A stretch of DNA of 64,000 bases, taken from positions 1 to 64,000 of the forward strand of contig JALONP010000018.1 in NCBI GenBank assembly GCA_025454875.1, read 5' to 3'. Under the pieces are notes generated by a model, which had not been told where the DNA came from, did no database searches, and saw only the letters and a program-made list of their open reading frames with translations. Below are positions 17,605 to 26,008 of the stretch, in pieces (the stretch's first letter is position 1; each line of letters starts with the position of its first letter). Both the position numbers and the translations under genes were made by a program. This stretch comes from Bacteroidia bacterium (GTDB lineage Bacteria > Bacteroidota > Bacteroidia > UKL13-3).

Positions 17605-18362
17605 AAAGCCCGAAGATAAAAAGTATTCTGATATCACAACCGAAGCCTGAGGGGGATAAATCACCTTACTTTGATCTTGCAAAAAAGCACAACCTCAAGG
17701 TCGATTTTCGTCCGTTCATTACTGTTTCACCTATTCATTACAAAGAGTTTAAATCTCAAAAAATCAATATAGCAGATTTCACCGCTATCATTTTAAACTC
17801 GCGCAATTCAGTAGATCATTTTTTTAGGTTATGTGGTGAACTAAAAATTGAAATGCCACCCGAAACCAAGTATTTCTGTGTGAACGATAGTATTGCAAAC
17901 TATTTGTCTAAATACATTCAAGTTCGTAAACGCAAAGTGTTTACGGGAAAGGCAACAGAAGTTGAATTATTGAACGTAATTAAAAACCATCCAACGGAGA
18001 AGTTTTTATTCCCTTGCAGTGATTGGCGTAAACCTGATATTGAAAAGTTCATGAAGAAGAACAAGTTTCAATTTAAGGAAGCCTTGATTTATAAAATTGT
18101 TTCATCTGATTTGTCAGACCTTACACACGTAAATTATGATATTATCGTGTTTTTTAGTCCGGCCGATATCCGTTCGCTTTTTGAAAACTTCCCTAAGTTC
18201 AAGCAGAATGAAACATTGATTGCCTCGTTTGGTGCTACCACATCCAAAGCAATTGTTGATGCAAAGTTAAAGGTGAATATCGCGGCACCATCAGTTGAAT
18301 ACCCATCTATGAGCATGGCACTTGACAAGTTTATTGAGGCACGCAACAAAGAAAAAAAGTAA
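17601..18362 (+). CDS. hemD: Uroporphyrinogen-III synthase-like protein
   Basis: This 253-residue protein resembles HemD: SILISQPKPEGDKSPYFDLA at the start, AIILNSRNSVDHFF in domain 1, CVNDSIANYL, FPCSDWRKPDIEKF, and IIVFFSPADIRSLF and SFGATTSKAI in domain 2. The family cyclises hydroxymethylbilane to uroporphyrinogen III in heme synthesis. HemD proteins diverge strongly, so function is inferred from pattern and not from a catalytic residue. The start is a TTG at 17601 overlapping the TGA of the DUF4271 gene; no in-frame ATG lies near the N-terminus. It precedes the T9SS cluster by 114 bases. Confidence 0.75.
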   Translation: MKSPKIKSILISQPKPEGDKSPYFDLAKKHNLKVDFRPFITVSPIHYKEFKSQKINIADFTAIILNSRNSVDHFFRLCGELKIEMPPETKYFCVNDSIANYLSKYIQVRKRKVFTGKATEVELLNVIKNHPTEKFLFPCSDWRKPDIEKFMKKNKFQFKEALIYKIVSSDLSDLTHVNYDIIVFFSPADIRSLFENFPKFKQNETLIASFGATTSKAIVDAKLKVNIAAPSVEYPSMSMALDKFIEARNKEKK

Positions 18363-18476
18363 CACATTTCTTTTTCTCAATTCATTTCAATACTTTAGTA
18401 GTTGGTTTGTTTTACTAAGTAAACAAATTGTTATTGGATTATTACAAAAACTATTGTTTATTGTACCCTGAATTGA

Positions 18477-19448
18477 ATGAAAAAATTAATACTCACTATC
18501 GTTAGCATTGGTTTGGGCAAGTTGGCTGTAATGGCGCAACAAGACCCTCAGTATACCCAGTTTTTTTTAAACAAATTGGCTTATAATCCAGCTTATGCTG
18601 GTACTGAAGAAAAAATTTGTGGTACTTTGTTTTACCGCTCTCAATGGTTAGGCTTCGCGGGTGGCGATGCAGGAGGAGTTCCTACCACATTCGGATTAAA
18701 TGTGCATTCCAATATCGGTTCCAAATTTGGCTTGGGTCTTCATATTGCGAATGATGAACAAGGTTTTGAACGTAATTTAAATGCAATGTTGAATGCCTCT
18801 TATCGATACACTTTCCAAAATTCAAGTGTACTGTCTTTTGGTGTGGCTGGAGGCTTTATGCAAAAGAACCTCGCAGGTGATAAATTGAAAGCCAGAGACG
18901 GAGGTGATCCATTAATTCCGAATGCTTCTGTTACTGGAATTGGATTAGATTTAAACGCTGGCTTGTATTACATGATGCCAAACTTATGGCGTTTTCAAAA
19001 TGTATATGCAGGGTTATCTGCAACGCATTTAAACCAAAGCAACATCAGATATGATTTTGTAGGTGGTGGTACTGATAATCCACTGAAACTTCACTACTAC
19101 TTTGTAACAGGTGCTTCATATGAATTAACACCTGCATTGGCCATTGAGCCAAATATTTTGGTTAAAACAGATGTTGCCAAAACAACAATTGATGTGAACG
19201 CCATGGTTATGTTTAATAATAAGATTAGAGGTGGTCTTACTTACCGGAGTAGCGATGCTGTGTCGATATTGGTAGGATATAAGTTTTTACCTGAGCTCAT
19301 GGTTGGGTACTCGTACGATTTTACAACCAGTAACATCATTACCTACAGTAGCGGTTCCCACGAAATTGTGTTGCGTTACTGCTTTGCACCTAAGTTTACA
19401 CCAAAAGAAACGCCAACTGTTCCTCGTTTAACACCTCGATTCTTATAA
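18477..19448 (+). CDS. porP: PorP/SprF-family T9SS outer-membrane protein
   Basis: The protein has 323 residues with a signal peptide (MKKLILTIVSIGLGKLAVMA), then the family-typical QQDPQYTQFFLNKLAYNPAYAGT and FYRSQWLGFAGG. A series of beta strands follows (LTYRSSDAVSILVGYKFL, YSYDFTTSNIITYSSGSHEI) and a proline/threonine-rich tail. PorP/SprF proteins are outer-membrane partners of type IX secretion; SprF family members serve particular cargo such as SprB. Direct linkage to gldKLMN favours the core PorP role. A 112-base gap holding a promoter separates it from gldK. Confidence 0.85.
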   Translation: MKKLILTIVSIGLGKLAVMAQQDPQYTQFFLNKLAYNPAYAGTEEKICGTLFYRSQWLGFAGGDAGGVPTTFGLNVHSNIGSKFGLGLHIANDEQGFERNLNAMLNASYRYTFQNSSVLSFGVAGGFMQKNLAGDKLKARDGGDPLIPNASVTGIGLDLNAGLYYMMPNLWRFQNVYAGLSATHLNQSNIRYDFVGGGTDNPLKLHYYFVTGASYELTPALAIEPNILVKTDVAKTTIDVNAMVMFNNKIRGGLTYRSSDAVSILVGYKFLPELMVGYSYDFTTSNIITYSSGSHEIVLRYCFAPKFTPKETPTVPRLTPRFL

Positions 19449-19500
19449 TACGAATTGGGCTAGGGCGTTCGTTAAACCATGTAAGTATTGTAAAAAATGC

Positions 19501-19530
19501 TTGTGTAGTATAAATAATTTCATAAGTTTG
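19501..19530 (+). promoter_or_regulatory. Promoter of the gldKLMN operon
   Basis: TTG at 19501-19503, a 19-base spacer, and a perfect TAAGTTTG at 19523-19530 match the Bacteroidota promoter consensus. The gldK ATG is 30 bases downstream. Confidence 0.65.
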
Positions 19531-19560
19531 CATTGCTTAATCTAAGTATACTATATCAAA

Positions 19561-20847
19561 ATGAAAAACTTTCGTTTGTTATTAATCCTGTTTTCTGCAA
19601 GTATTTTAGCTTCTTGCGGGTCTGGCGACAGGGGTGAATTGATCGGTTCGCAAGGGCGTCCGGTATGGTTCCATCCGCAGCCATTTGGTACAGTGTATGT
19701 ACCTACAGGCTCTATTCATATTGGAGGCAATGAGCAAGACGTGCCAATGGCAATGATTACGCCTAACAAGCAAGTATCTGTTGTTGCATTCTACATGGAT
19801 GAGACAGAAATTACCAATAACGAGTACCGTCAATTTGTAGAAGCAGTATTGGATTCTATGTTCAGGGAGCGTTTGGGTGAAGAAAATCCAGACGATTACT
19901 GGTATTCAAATGATGAAACTGGTGAGCACATGATTAATTACATCACCAAAATTCGTCCTGAAGACTTTGAGCAAAACGAAGCAATCAAAGAATTGTACTA
20001 TAACCAAGAGGAGACCTATTACCGCACCAAACAAATTGATGTTCGTAAAATTATTTATAAGTACGAAAAAATCGATTTGCGCGCTGCAGCCCGTTTACAC
20101 CGCGAACCAGGCCATAAAACAAGCCGCGCATCTTACCGCTCATATGTAGAAGAGGCTATTTACCCAGATACCTTGGTGTTTATGCGTGATTACACTTACT
20201 CATACAACGAGCCAATGACACAGGTTTATTTCTGGCATCCAAAATACGATGACTATCCTGTAGTTGGGGTAAATTGGAACCAAGCTCGTGCATTTTGTGT
20301 ATGGCGTACCAATTATTTAAATTCTTTTTACAACGAAATGGAAGAACCAACAGTTACCGATTTTCGTTTGCCAACAGAGTATGAGTGGGAATACGCAGCT
20401 CGTGGAGGTAGAGACTTAAACATGTATCCTTGGGGTGGCCCTTATGTTAAAAATGCAAAAGGCTGCTCTTTGGCAAACTACAAACCAATGCGCGGTGATT
20501 ATGGACAAGACGGTGGTTTGTATCCAGTTCGCGTTTCTTCTTATTTCCCTAACGATTTTGGTTTATACGATATGTCGGGAAACGTTGCCGAATGGACCAT
20601 CAGTGCATACGAGACCTCGACCAATCAATTTGCTTCTGATTTGAATCCTGATTACCAATATGACGCCAAAAAGGATGATCCAGAAACATTGAAACGTAAA
20701 ACCATACGTGGTGGATCTTGGAAAGATATTGCACACTTTATTAATTGCGGTACACGTACGTATGAGTACCAAGATAGTGCAAACTCATACACAGGCTTCC
20801 GTTGCGTAATGTCATTCGTAGGTCGCTCAAGCAGAGATAAACAATAA
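19561..20847 (+). CDS. gldK: T9SS/gliding lipoprotein GldK (PorK)
   Basis: This 428-residue lipoprotein has the signal and lipobox SASILASC, with the lipidated Cys at residue 19, and a formylglycine-generating-enzyme-like domain. Segments include MDETEITNNEYRQFVEA, VVGVNWNQARAFCVWR, RLPTEYEWEYAARGG, YPWGGPYVKNAKG, GLYDMSGNVAEWT and TIRGGSWKD. A family-typical insert of about 120 residues (90-210) splits the domain. GldK and GldN form rings at the periplasmic face of the outer membrane and couple the GldLM motor to the translocon. It is the first gene of the operon with gldL, gldM and gldN. Confidence 0.95.
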   Translation: MKNFRLLLILFSASILASCGSGDRGELIGSQGRPVWFHPQPFGTVYVPTGSIHIGGNEQDVPMAMITPNKQVSVVAFYMDETEITNNEYRQFVEAVLDSMFRERLGEENPDDYWYSNDETGEHMINYITKIRPEDFEQNEAIKELYYNQEETYYRTKQIDVRKIIYKYEKIDLRAAARLHREPGHKTSRASYRSYVEEAIYPDTLVFMRDYTYSYNEPMTQVYFWHPKYDDYPVVGVNWNQARAFCVWRTNYLNSFYNEMEEPTVTDFRLPTEYEWEYAARGGRDLNMYPWGGPYVKNAKGCSLANYKPMRGDYGQDGGLYPVRVSSYFPNDFGLYDMSGNVAEWTISAYETSTNQFASDLNPDYQYDAKKDDPETLKRKTIRGGSWKDIAHFINCGTRTYEYQDSANSYTGFRCVMSFVGRSSRDKQ

Positions 20848-20892
20848 ACTAACTATATCAATTTAACTATTTAAACAACTAATCGATTCACA

Positions 20893-21696
20893 ATGAAACA
20901 GAGTATTTTCGAAAGCAAAAGCTTTAAAAACTTCATGGCTAAGGTTTATGGTATTGGAGCAGCAGTAGTAATTTTAGGTGCGCTCTTTAAGATTAAACAC
21001 TGGCCGGGTGCTGACCCAATGTTGATTTTGGGTATGGGTACTGAGGTTATTATCTTCGTTATTTCTGCTTTTGAACCACCTCACAAAGAATACGATTGGT
21101 CGTTGGTGTATCCTGAATTTGCAGGAATTGACTCTGACCCAAAAAAATCAAACAAATTGCAAGGAACCGTTTCTCAGCAATTGGACAAAATGCTTGAGGA
21201 AGCTAAGGTAGGTCCAGAGTTAATTGGCAGTTTGGGAACAGGCTTAAAATCGTTGAGCGAAAATGTAAATAATTTAAAAGATTTGTCATCAGCAGCAGTA
21301 GCAACAGATGAATACGCTAAGAACGTAACTGTAGCTTCTCAATCGGTATCTGGCTTAAACAGTGCTTATGGCAAAGCTATGGAAGCTATGTCGGGCATGG
21401 TGAGTGCGTCAGAAGGTTCTAAAGAGTACGGTGTACAAATTGAAAAAATGACTAAGAACTTGGCTTCATTGAATTCAGTTTATGAACTTGAAATTGCTGA
21501 ATCAAACAACCACTTAAAATCAATTAACGAGTTTGTAGGCAACTTGTCACGTGTGGTAAATAGCCTTGCTGATTCACAAAAAGAAGCTGATCAATTTAAA
21601 AATGAAATCGGCAAATTGTCAAACAACCTTACTGCTTTAAATAATGTATATGGCAATATGTTGGCTGCAATGAATGTAAACCGTTCAAGCAACTAA
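20893..21696 (+). CDS. gldL: T9SS/gliding motor protein GldL (PorL)
   Basis: The protein has 267 residues with two membrane helices near the N-terminus (IGAAVVILGALFKI and LILGMGTEVIIFVISAF) and a cytoplasmic helical region of about 190 residues. Glu51 sits inside the second helix and Glu61 near its end. Their spacing matches the two conserved glutamates of GldL (49 and 59 in the gliding model species), of which the membrane one is needed for proton-driven motor action. It works with GldM as the inner-membrane rotary motor powering type IX secretion and gliding. The gaps to gldK and gldM are 45 and 55 bases. Confidence 0.95.
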   Translation: MKQSIFESKSFKNFMAKVYGIGAAVVILGALFKIKHWPGADPMLILGMGTEVIIFVISAFEPPHKEYDWSLVYPEFAGIDSDPKKSNKLQGTVSQQLDKMLEEAKVGPELIGSLGTGLKSLSENVNNLKDLSSAAVATDEYAKNVTVASQSVSGLNSAYGKAMEAMSGMVSASEGSKEYGVQIEKMTKNLASLNSVYELEIAESNNHLKSINEFVGNLSRVVNSLADSQKEADQFKNEIGKLSNNLTALNNVYGNMLAAMNVNRSSN

Positions 21697-21751
21697 TTTT
21701 TACCAACCACATTATTATTTGTATAATCATTAAACATAAAGGAATTAAACA

Positions 21752-23305
21752 ATGGCAGGAGGAAATATAAGTCCAAGGCAAAAGATGATTAACATGATGT
21801 ACCTCGTGTTAACAGCCATGCTTGCTTTGAACGTGTCGGCCGAAATCTTAAAAGCATTTCACATGGTTGAAGTGAGTATGGATAAGGCTGGAGTGAATAT
21901 TGACGAAAAAAACAAAAACACCTTAAAGGCAATTGCTACATACAACCAACAAAATCCAGGAGATGCAATTGGAACAGATATATACAAGAAATCGGTTGAG
22001 GCATCTAAAATTGCTGATGATGCTGTAAAGTATGTAACTGATCTTAAAAACCTACTCATTGAGCAAGCTGAAGGTCGCAAAGATGGAGACGCAAATGCTG
22101 AATTAACTAAAGCTGACAATATCGAATTGCATGCCAACTATCTTATTGTAAAAGATGGTGGTGCCAATGGTGAGGCTTTGAAAAAGAAAATCAACGAAAC
22201 CCGTGACAAATTAATCGCGTTGTTGCCTAAAGAAAAGCAAACATTGGTAAAAAGTGATTTGACTACAGAAACTGAAAAGGGTTCAACACAAACATGGCAA
22301 TCAGAAATGTTTGAGCACACACCTTTGGCCGCGGTAGTTGCATTGTTGTCAAAAACTGTAAACGATATCAAAAACACAGAGGCACAAGTGCTTGATATCT
22401 TGAAGGCTGGTTTAACAGATGATGTGGTAATTGTTGAGAATTTTGAGGCGAAAGTTATTCCTAACAATGGTACTTATATCACTATTGGAAGCGAGTACTC
22501 GGCTGATATCTTCTTAGCGGCATCTACACGCCAAGAAGCTGATATTAAAGTTGGTGGATCAACAGTTAAAGTTGAAAATGGTGTTGGTAAATACACAGTA
22601 AGTCCATCACGCGAAGGCGAGATTGAATACAGTGGGGTTATTACCACTAAACGCTCGAATGGTAAAGTTGAAACCTATCCATTCAAATCAAGTTTCACCG
22701 CGTTAAAACCACTTGCGGTAATCTCAGCAACCAAAATGAACGTGGTATACATCGGATTGGAAAATCCAATATCGGTATCCGTTCCAGGATACTCAGCTAA
22801 CCAAATTCAGGTTACTTGTTCATCGGGAGGTCGTTTGAAACCTGCGGGCCAAGCTGGTACATACAACCTTACGGTTGATGGTTCCTCACGTGAAATCGAA
22901 GTATCAGCATCTGTTAAAGACGCAAAAGGAACCACAAAGAAAATGGGTATTCAAAAGTACCGTGTACGCAATATTCCTAAGCCAACGCCAATGTTGGGTT
23001 CTATCGAACAAAGTGGACCCGTATCGGCTGGAGAGTTAAAAGCAGCACAATTTGTATTTACCGTATTAAAAGATTTTGCTTTCGAAGGTGTGAAGTTCAC
23101 CCCATTTGAATATTATATTGTTTACCAGCCTAAAAAGGGAGATGGTAGAGCAGAAAAGGGTAGTGGTAGTGCCATTACACCAGCTATCAAACAAATTTTA
23201 AATAACGCTAAAAAAGGAGATCGAATCACCTTAGCACAAATTAAAGCTAATGGACCTGCGGGTGCTGTAATGATTCCAACTTCGCTTTCTTTAGAGGTAA
23301 AATAA
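21752..23305 (+). CDS. gldM: T9SS/gliding motor protein GldM (PorM)
   Basis: The 517-residue protein starts MAGGNISPRQKMINMMYLVL with one membrane helix (MYLVLTAMLALNV) followed by a large periplasmic part of several beta domains (about 230-517). Arg9, just before the helix, is the residue known in the family to face the GldL membrane glutamate. GldM spans the periplasm as a dimer inside the GldL pentamer and transmits motion to the GldKN rings. It lies in the operon between gldL and gldN. Confidence 0.95.
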   Translation: MAGGNISPRQKMINMMYLVLTAMLALNVSAEILKAFHMVEVSMDKAGVNIDEKNKNTLKAIATYNQQNPGDAIGTDIYKKSVEASKIADDAVKYVTDLKNLLIEQAEGRKDGDANAELTKADNIELHANYLIVKDGGANGEALKKKINETRDKLIALLPKEKQTLVKSDLTTETEKGSTQTWQSEMFEHTPLAAVVALLSKTVNDIKNTEAQVLDILKAGLTDDVVIVENFEAKVIPNNGTYITIGSEYSADIFLAASTRQEADIKVGGSTVKVENGVGKYTVSPSREGEIEYSGVITTKRSNGKVETYPFKSSFTALKPLAVISATKMNVVYIGLENPISVSVPGYSANQIQVTCSSGGRLKPAGQAGTYNLTVDGSSREIEVSASVKDAKGTTKKMGIQKYRVRNIPKPTPMLGSIEQSGPVSAGELKAAQFVFTVLKDFAFEGVKFTPFEYYIVYQPKKGDGRAEKGSGSAITPAIKQILNNAKKGDRITLAQIKANGPAGAVMIPTSLSLEVK

Positions 23306-23324
23306 TTCACCAGATTTAACGAAC

Positions 23325-24170
23325 ATGAAAAAGTTAATCTTCCTTTTAGTCACTGTATCTAGCTTGAGTCTTTCATTTGCTCAAGGTGTGTATGATGATT
23401 TCATTTACACGCGTCAGGCTGTGCAAGAGCGTAAGGTTGTGCCTTGGCCATATTTGCGTGAAGCAGATGTGTTTTGGGCAAAAAGGATTACCCGTATTAT
23501 CGATATTCGGGAAAAACAAAACCAGTGTATGAACTGGCCTAAAAATCCTTTGAGCTTAATTATCTACAGCAAAATTTTGGATGGTACACTCACTCCTTAC
23601 AAGGATGATTCGTTAACATCTGTTTATGAAATTGCAGAATTTGCTGGCAGGGGATCGGATACCAGTATTGTTGAAGTTCCAATTGACCCAGAAGATCCAA
23701 CCATTACTAGAACAGATACGATTCCGAACATTTTCTCTCCAGAAAATATCAAAAAGTACCGTGTTGTAGAGGATTGGATTTTTGACAAGAAAGAATCGAG
23801 AATGTATGTTCGCATCATTGCAATTGCACCTCAATTTAATCCCAAAGTAGCGGGAATCGAGTTGGGTGAGCAAGATTTGTGTGTGCTAAAATACCACCGC
23901 GATGCAACAGATGCAGACAAAGCCGATTTGCGCGAAATCTTTATTAATATGGAAGTATTTAACCGATCAAATGATGCCGCTAGGGTTACTTTTGATGATT
24001 GGTTTGAACAACGTTTGTTTAGCAGCTACATCATTAAAGAAGCCAACCAATATGATAACCGTATTAAAGATTACGAAGAATTCAAAGATAACAAAGTTGC
24101 TGCGATGCTTGAATCGGAGCGTATCAAAAACGATTTGTTCGAGAAAGAACACGATTTGTGGGAGTATTAA
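23325..24170 (+). CDS. gldN: T9SS/gliding protein GldN (PorN)
   Basis: The protein has 281 residues with a signal peptide (MKKLIFLLVTVSSLSLSFA) and family-typical stretches: YTRQAVQERKVVPWPYLREA, DVFWAKRITRIIDIREKQN, RVVEDWIFDKKESRMYVRI and the C-terminal EKEHDLWEY. It partners GldK in the periplasmic ring complex of type IX secretion. It is the last gene of the operon, 19 bases after gldM, and is followed by a strong terminator. Confidence 0.95.
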   Translation: MKKLIFLLVTVSSLSLSFAQGVYDDFIYTRQAVQERKVVPWPYLREADVFWAKRITRIIDIREKQNQCMNWPKNPLSLIIYSKILDGTLTPYKDDSLTSVYEIAEFAGRGSDTSIVEVPIDPEDPTITRTDTIPNIFSPENIKKYRVVEDWIFDKKESRMYVRIIAIAPQFNPKVAGIELGEQDLCVLKYHRDATDADKADLREIFINMEVFNRSNDAARVTFDDWFEQRLFSSYIIKEANQYDNRIKDYEEFKDNKVAAMLESERIKNDLFEKEHDLWEY

Positions 24171-24192
24171 TCACCCGCTTTCTTATAAAGAG

Positions 24193-24220
24193 ACACCGAA
24201 TCAATTCGGTGTTTTTTTTT
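24193..24220 (+). terminator. Terminator of the gldKLMN operon
   Basis: ACACCGAA (24193-24200) pairs perfectly with TTCGGTGT (24205-24212) around TCAA, followed by a run of nine T. I see nothing else in the 249 bases between gldN and the next gene. Confidence 0.92.
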
Positions 24221-24419
24221 GCCATAACAGCAGCGCTTATTTCAATCCTTATTGTGTGCGGATTGATGCTTTCAGCCTATCACTTCTCATAAATAATAAT
24301 TAAGGTGAAAATGACCTGAATGTGCAATAGGTAATTGGATTATCTGCGTGCGCTGAAGGAGGATGTAGTTTTCGAGAAGCGAAATACCATTGGTTTAAGC
24401 CAACCTGTATTGTTAACAC

Positions 24420-25343
24420 TTATTTTAACTCAAATGAAGTAGTACCAATGCGCAAGCCATCAGCATACAATTCAACCTTGTAGGTTCCTTTTACATATGC
24501 AGAACCTTTTTGCCAGTACATGCTTACGTTTTGGGCCTCTTGCGTAAATTCAATCGTTTTTTTAGCAGAATACAAGGTTTCTTGACCTTCAAATTGAAAC
24601 ATACCCGAACCAGCAGATTCGTTGTATAATGTGCTTCCTTCGGGGCCAATAATGCGCAAGAAAATATCTTTCGGACCTTTATCGGCTACATAATTTTCTT
24701 CAACCCTAAATTCTACTTTCACCTTTTCGGTTTGTGTAGCCCTATTGGTTTCTTTTTCTTTCCCGTTGCTCCTGCTTTTAATTCCTGTAACCACCAATTG
24801 TGAAGTGTTGAGTTTGGCTCCAATAGCTACTTTATTGTTAAGCCTCACATTTTCCATGGTGAGGTTTTCATTTTTCCGTTTTTCAGCGTCAACACTACCT
24901 TTAAGATTTTGGTTTTCTTGGTTTAGCTTTCCAATCTGGGTGTTTAAGGAATCAATTTGGTTAATGTATTTGCGTTTATAATAACGCAGCTGGTCTATTT
25001 CTTCAATGGCTTTATTGAGCTCTTGGCGTGTAAGTCGGCCTTGGCGCAACAGTACTTGTATCCTTTGGGCATACTCTTGTAGTGAATCACTTTTCTCTTT
25101 TAAAAAGGCATCTAATTGAGCGTTTTTGCCTTTATATGAATCAAGTTCGAGGGTAGTTTCACCTAAAACCTTTTCCAATTCGGCACGTACAGAGTCGGTA
25201 CGAAATAGGGTTTCTTCTGTAACCACTAATTTTTTATCAGTAGTGAAGTAATTGTAAATGAAGATTCCATTTAAGGCTACCAAAATAAGAATGGTAATGA
25301 TATAATAGATGCGGCCTGAATTCCTCTTTTGTGGTTGTTCCAT
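24420..25343 (-). CDS. Single-pass membrane protein with long coiled coil
   Basis: The protein has about 307 residues, function unknown. A short basic N-terminus is followed by one membrane helix (IYYIITILILVALNGIFIYN). Residues 45-175 form a heptad-rich coiled coil (EKVLGETTLELDSYKGKN through ENVRLNNKV), and the last 100 residues are beta-rich (VEFRVEENYVADKGPKDIFL, YKVELYADGLRIGTTSFELK) like an immunoglobulin-type domain. The domain order predicts a periplasmic protein anchored in the inner membrane. The ATG at 25343 is preferred to the one at 25349 because a perfect TATTTTTG box sits at 25351-25358 (minus), leaving no room for transcription before 25349. It is divergent from rfbC. Confidence 0.75.
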   Translation of the reverse strand: MEQPQKRNSGRIYYIITILILVALNGIFIYNYFTTDKKLVVTEETLFRTDSVRAELEKVLGETTLELDSYKGKNAQLDAFLKEKSDSLQEYAQRIQVLLRQGRLTRQELNKAIEEIDQLRYYKRKYINQIDSLNTQIGKLNQENQNLKGSVDAEKRKNENLTMENVRLNNKVAIGAKLNTSQLVVTGIKSRSNGKEKETNRATQTEKVKVEFRVEENYVADKGPKDIFLRIIGPEGSTLYNESAGSGMFQFEGQETLYSAKKTIEFTQEAQNVSMYWQKGSAYVKGTYKVELYADGLRIGTTSFELK

Positions 25344-25350
25344 ACGCATG

Positions 25351-25358
25351 CAAAAATA
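25351..25358 (-). promoter_or_regulatory. -7 box directly before the coiled-coil gene
   Basis: TATTTTTG on the minus strand is a perfect TAnnTTTG and lies 7 bases before the ATG at 25343. No -33 TTG is visible at the usual distance. If used, the mRNA would be leaderless or nearly so. Confidence 0.4.
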
Positions 25359-25435
25359 ACCTTATTTTTAAATTCGCCTTGAGCAAAATCATAAATACGT
25401 ATTAATTCGTAGGGCGTATGGGAACTAAAATTTAA

Positions 25436-25443
25436 TAGATTTG
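25436..25443 (+). promoter_or_regulatory. -7 box before rfbC
   Basis: TAGATTTG is a perfect TAnnTTTG 19 bases before the GTG of rfbC. No clear -33 partner is seen. Confidence 0.4.
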
Positions 25444-25462
25444 CCCTATACCAAAATTTGCT

Positions 25463-26005
25463 GTGAAAATACATACACTCCATATCGAAGGCTTGTTGGT
25501 GATTGAGCCAACTATTTTTACCGATAGCCGCGGGTATTTTTTTGAATCTTTTAGCGAGAAATGGTTTAGCAGCCGAGGATTGGATTATGCTTTTGTTCAA
25601 GATAATCAGTCTTTATCCCAAAAAGGAACAGTTAGGGGGCTGCATTTTCAAGCACCACCCCATGCTCAAGGCAAATTGGTAAGGGTTGTACAGGGAGCGG
25701 TGCTCGATGTTGCTCTAGATATTCGTAAGGGCTCACCAACATATGGGCAATATTTTGCAATTGAACTTACTGCTCAAAACCATACCCAATTTTGGGTACC
25801 TCCAGGGTTTGCTCATGGTTTTTCAACTTTAGAAGACAATACAATTTTTCAATACAAATGCACCAATTATTACAATAAAGCGTCTGAAGGCGGGGTATTG
25901 TGGTGTGATCCAGAACTTGGAATCAATTGGCAAGTTAATGTTCCAATTGTATCTGATAAAGACAAAGTATTGCCCACACTTGCTCAACTCGAAACACCTT
26001 TTTAG
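25463..26005 (+). CDS. rfbC: dTDP-4-dehydrorhamnose 3,5-epimerase
   Basis: This is a 180-residue cupin-fold enzyme starting at a GTG. It has the family motifs DSRGYFFESF, QDNQSLSQKGTVRGLHFQ (with the catalytic His), GKLVRVVQGAVLDVALDIRKGSPTYG and the QFWVPPGFAHGF loop. It epimerises dTDP-4-keto-6-deoxyglucose at C3 and C5 on the way to dTDP-rhamnose or a related sugar. The partner genes rfbA, rfbB and rfbD are not in the window, so it is an isolated member of the pathway. The tryptophan dioxygenase gene follows after 3 bases. Confidence 0.93.
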   Translation: MKIHTLHIEGLLVIEPTIFTDSRGYFFESFSEKWFSSRGLDYAFVQDNQSLSQKGTVRGLHFQAPPHAQGKLVRVVQGAVLDVALDIRKGSPTYGQYFAIELTAQNHTQFWVPPGFAHGFSTLEDNTIFQYKCTNYYNKASEGGVLWCDPELGINWQVNVPIVSDKDKVLPTLAQLETPF

Positions 26006-26008
26006 CTT

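Noticed and set aside
18400-18440. Possible hairpin between the hemD-like gene and porP (TTTGTTTTAC facing GTAAACAAA)
   Set aside because: The arms are too close and mismatched, with no T-run directly after; not called a terminator.
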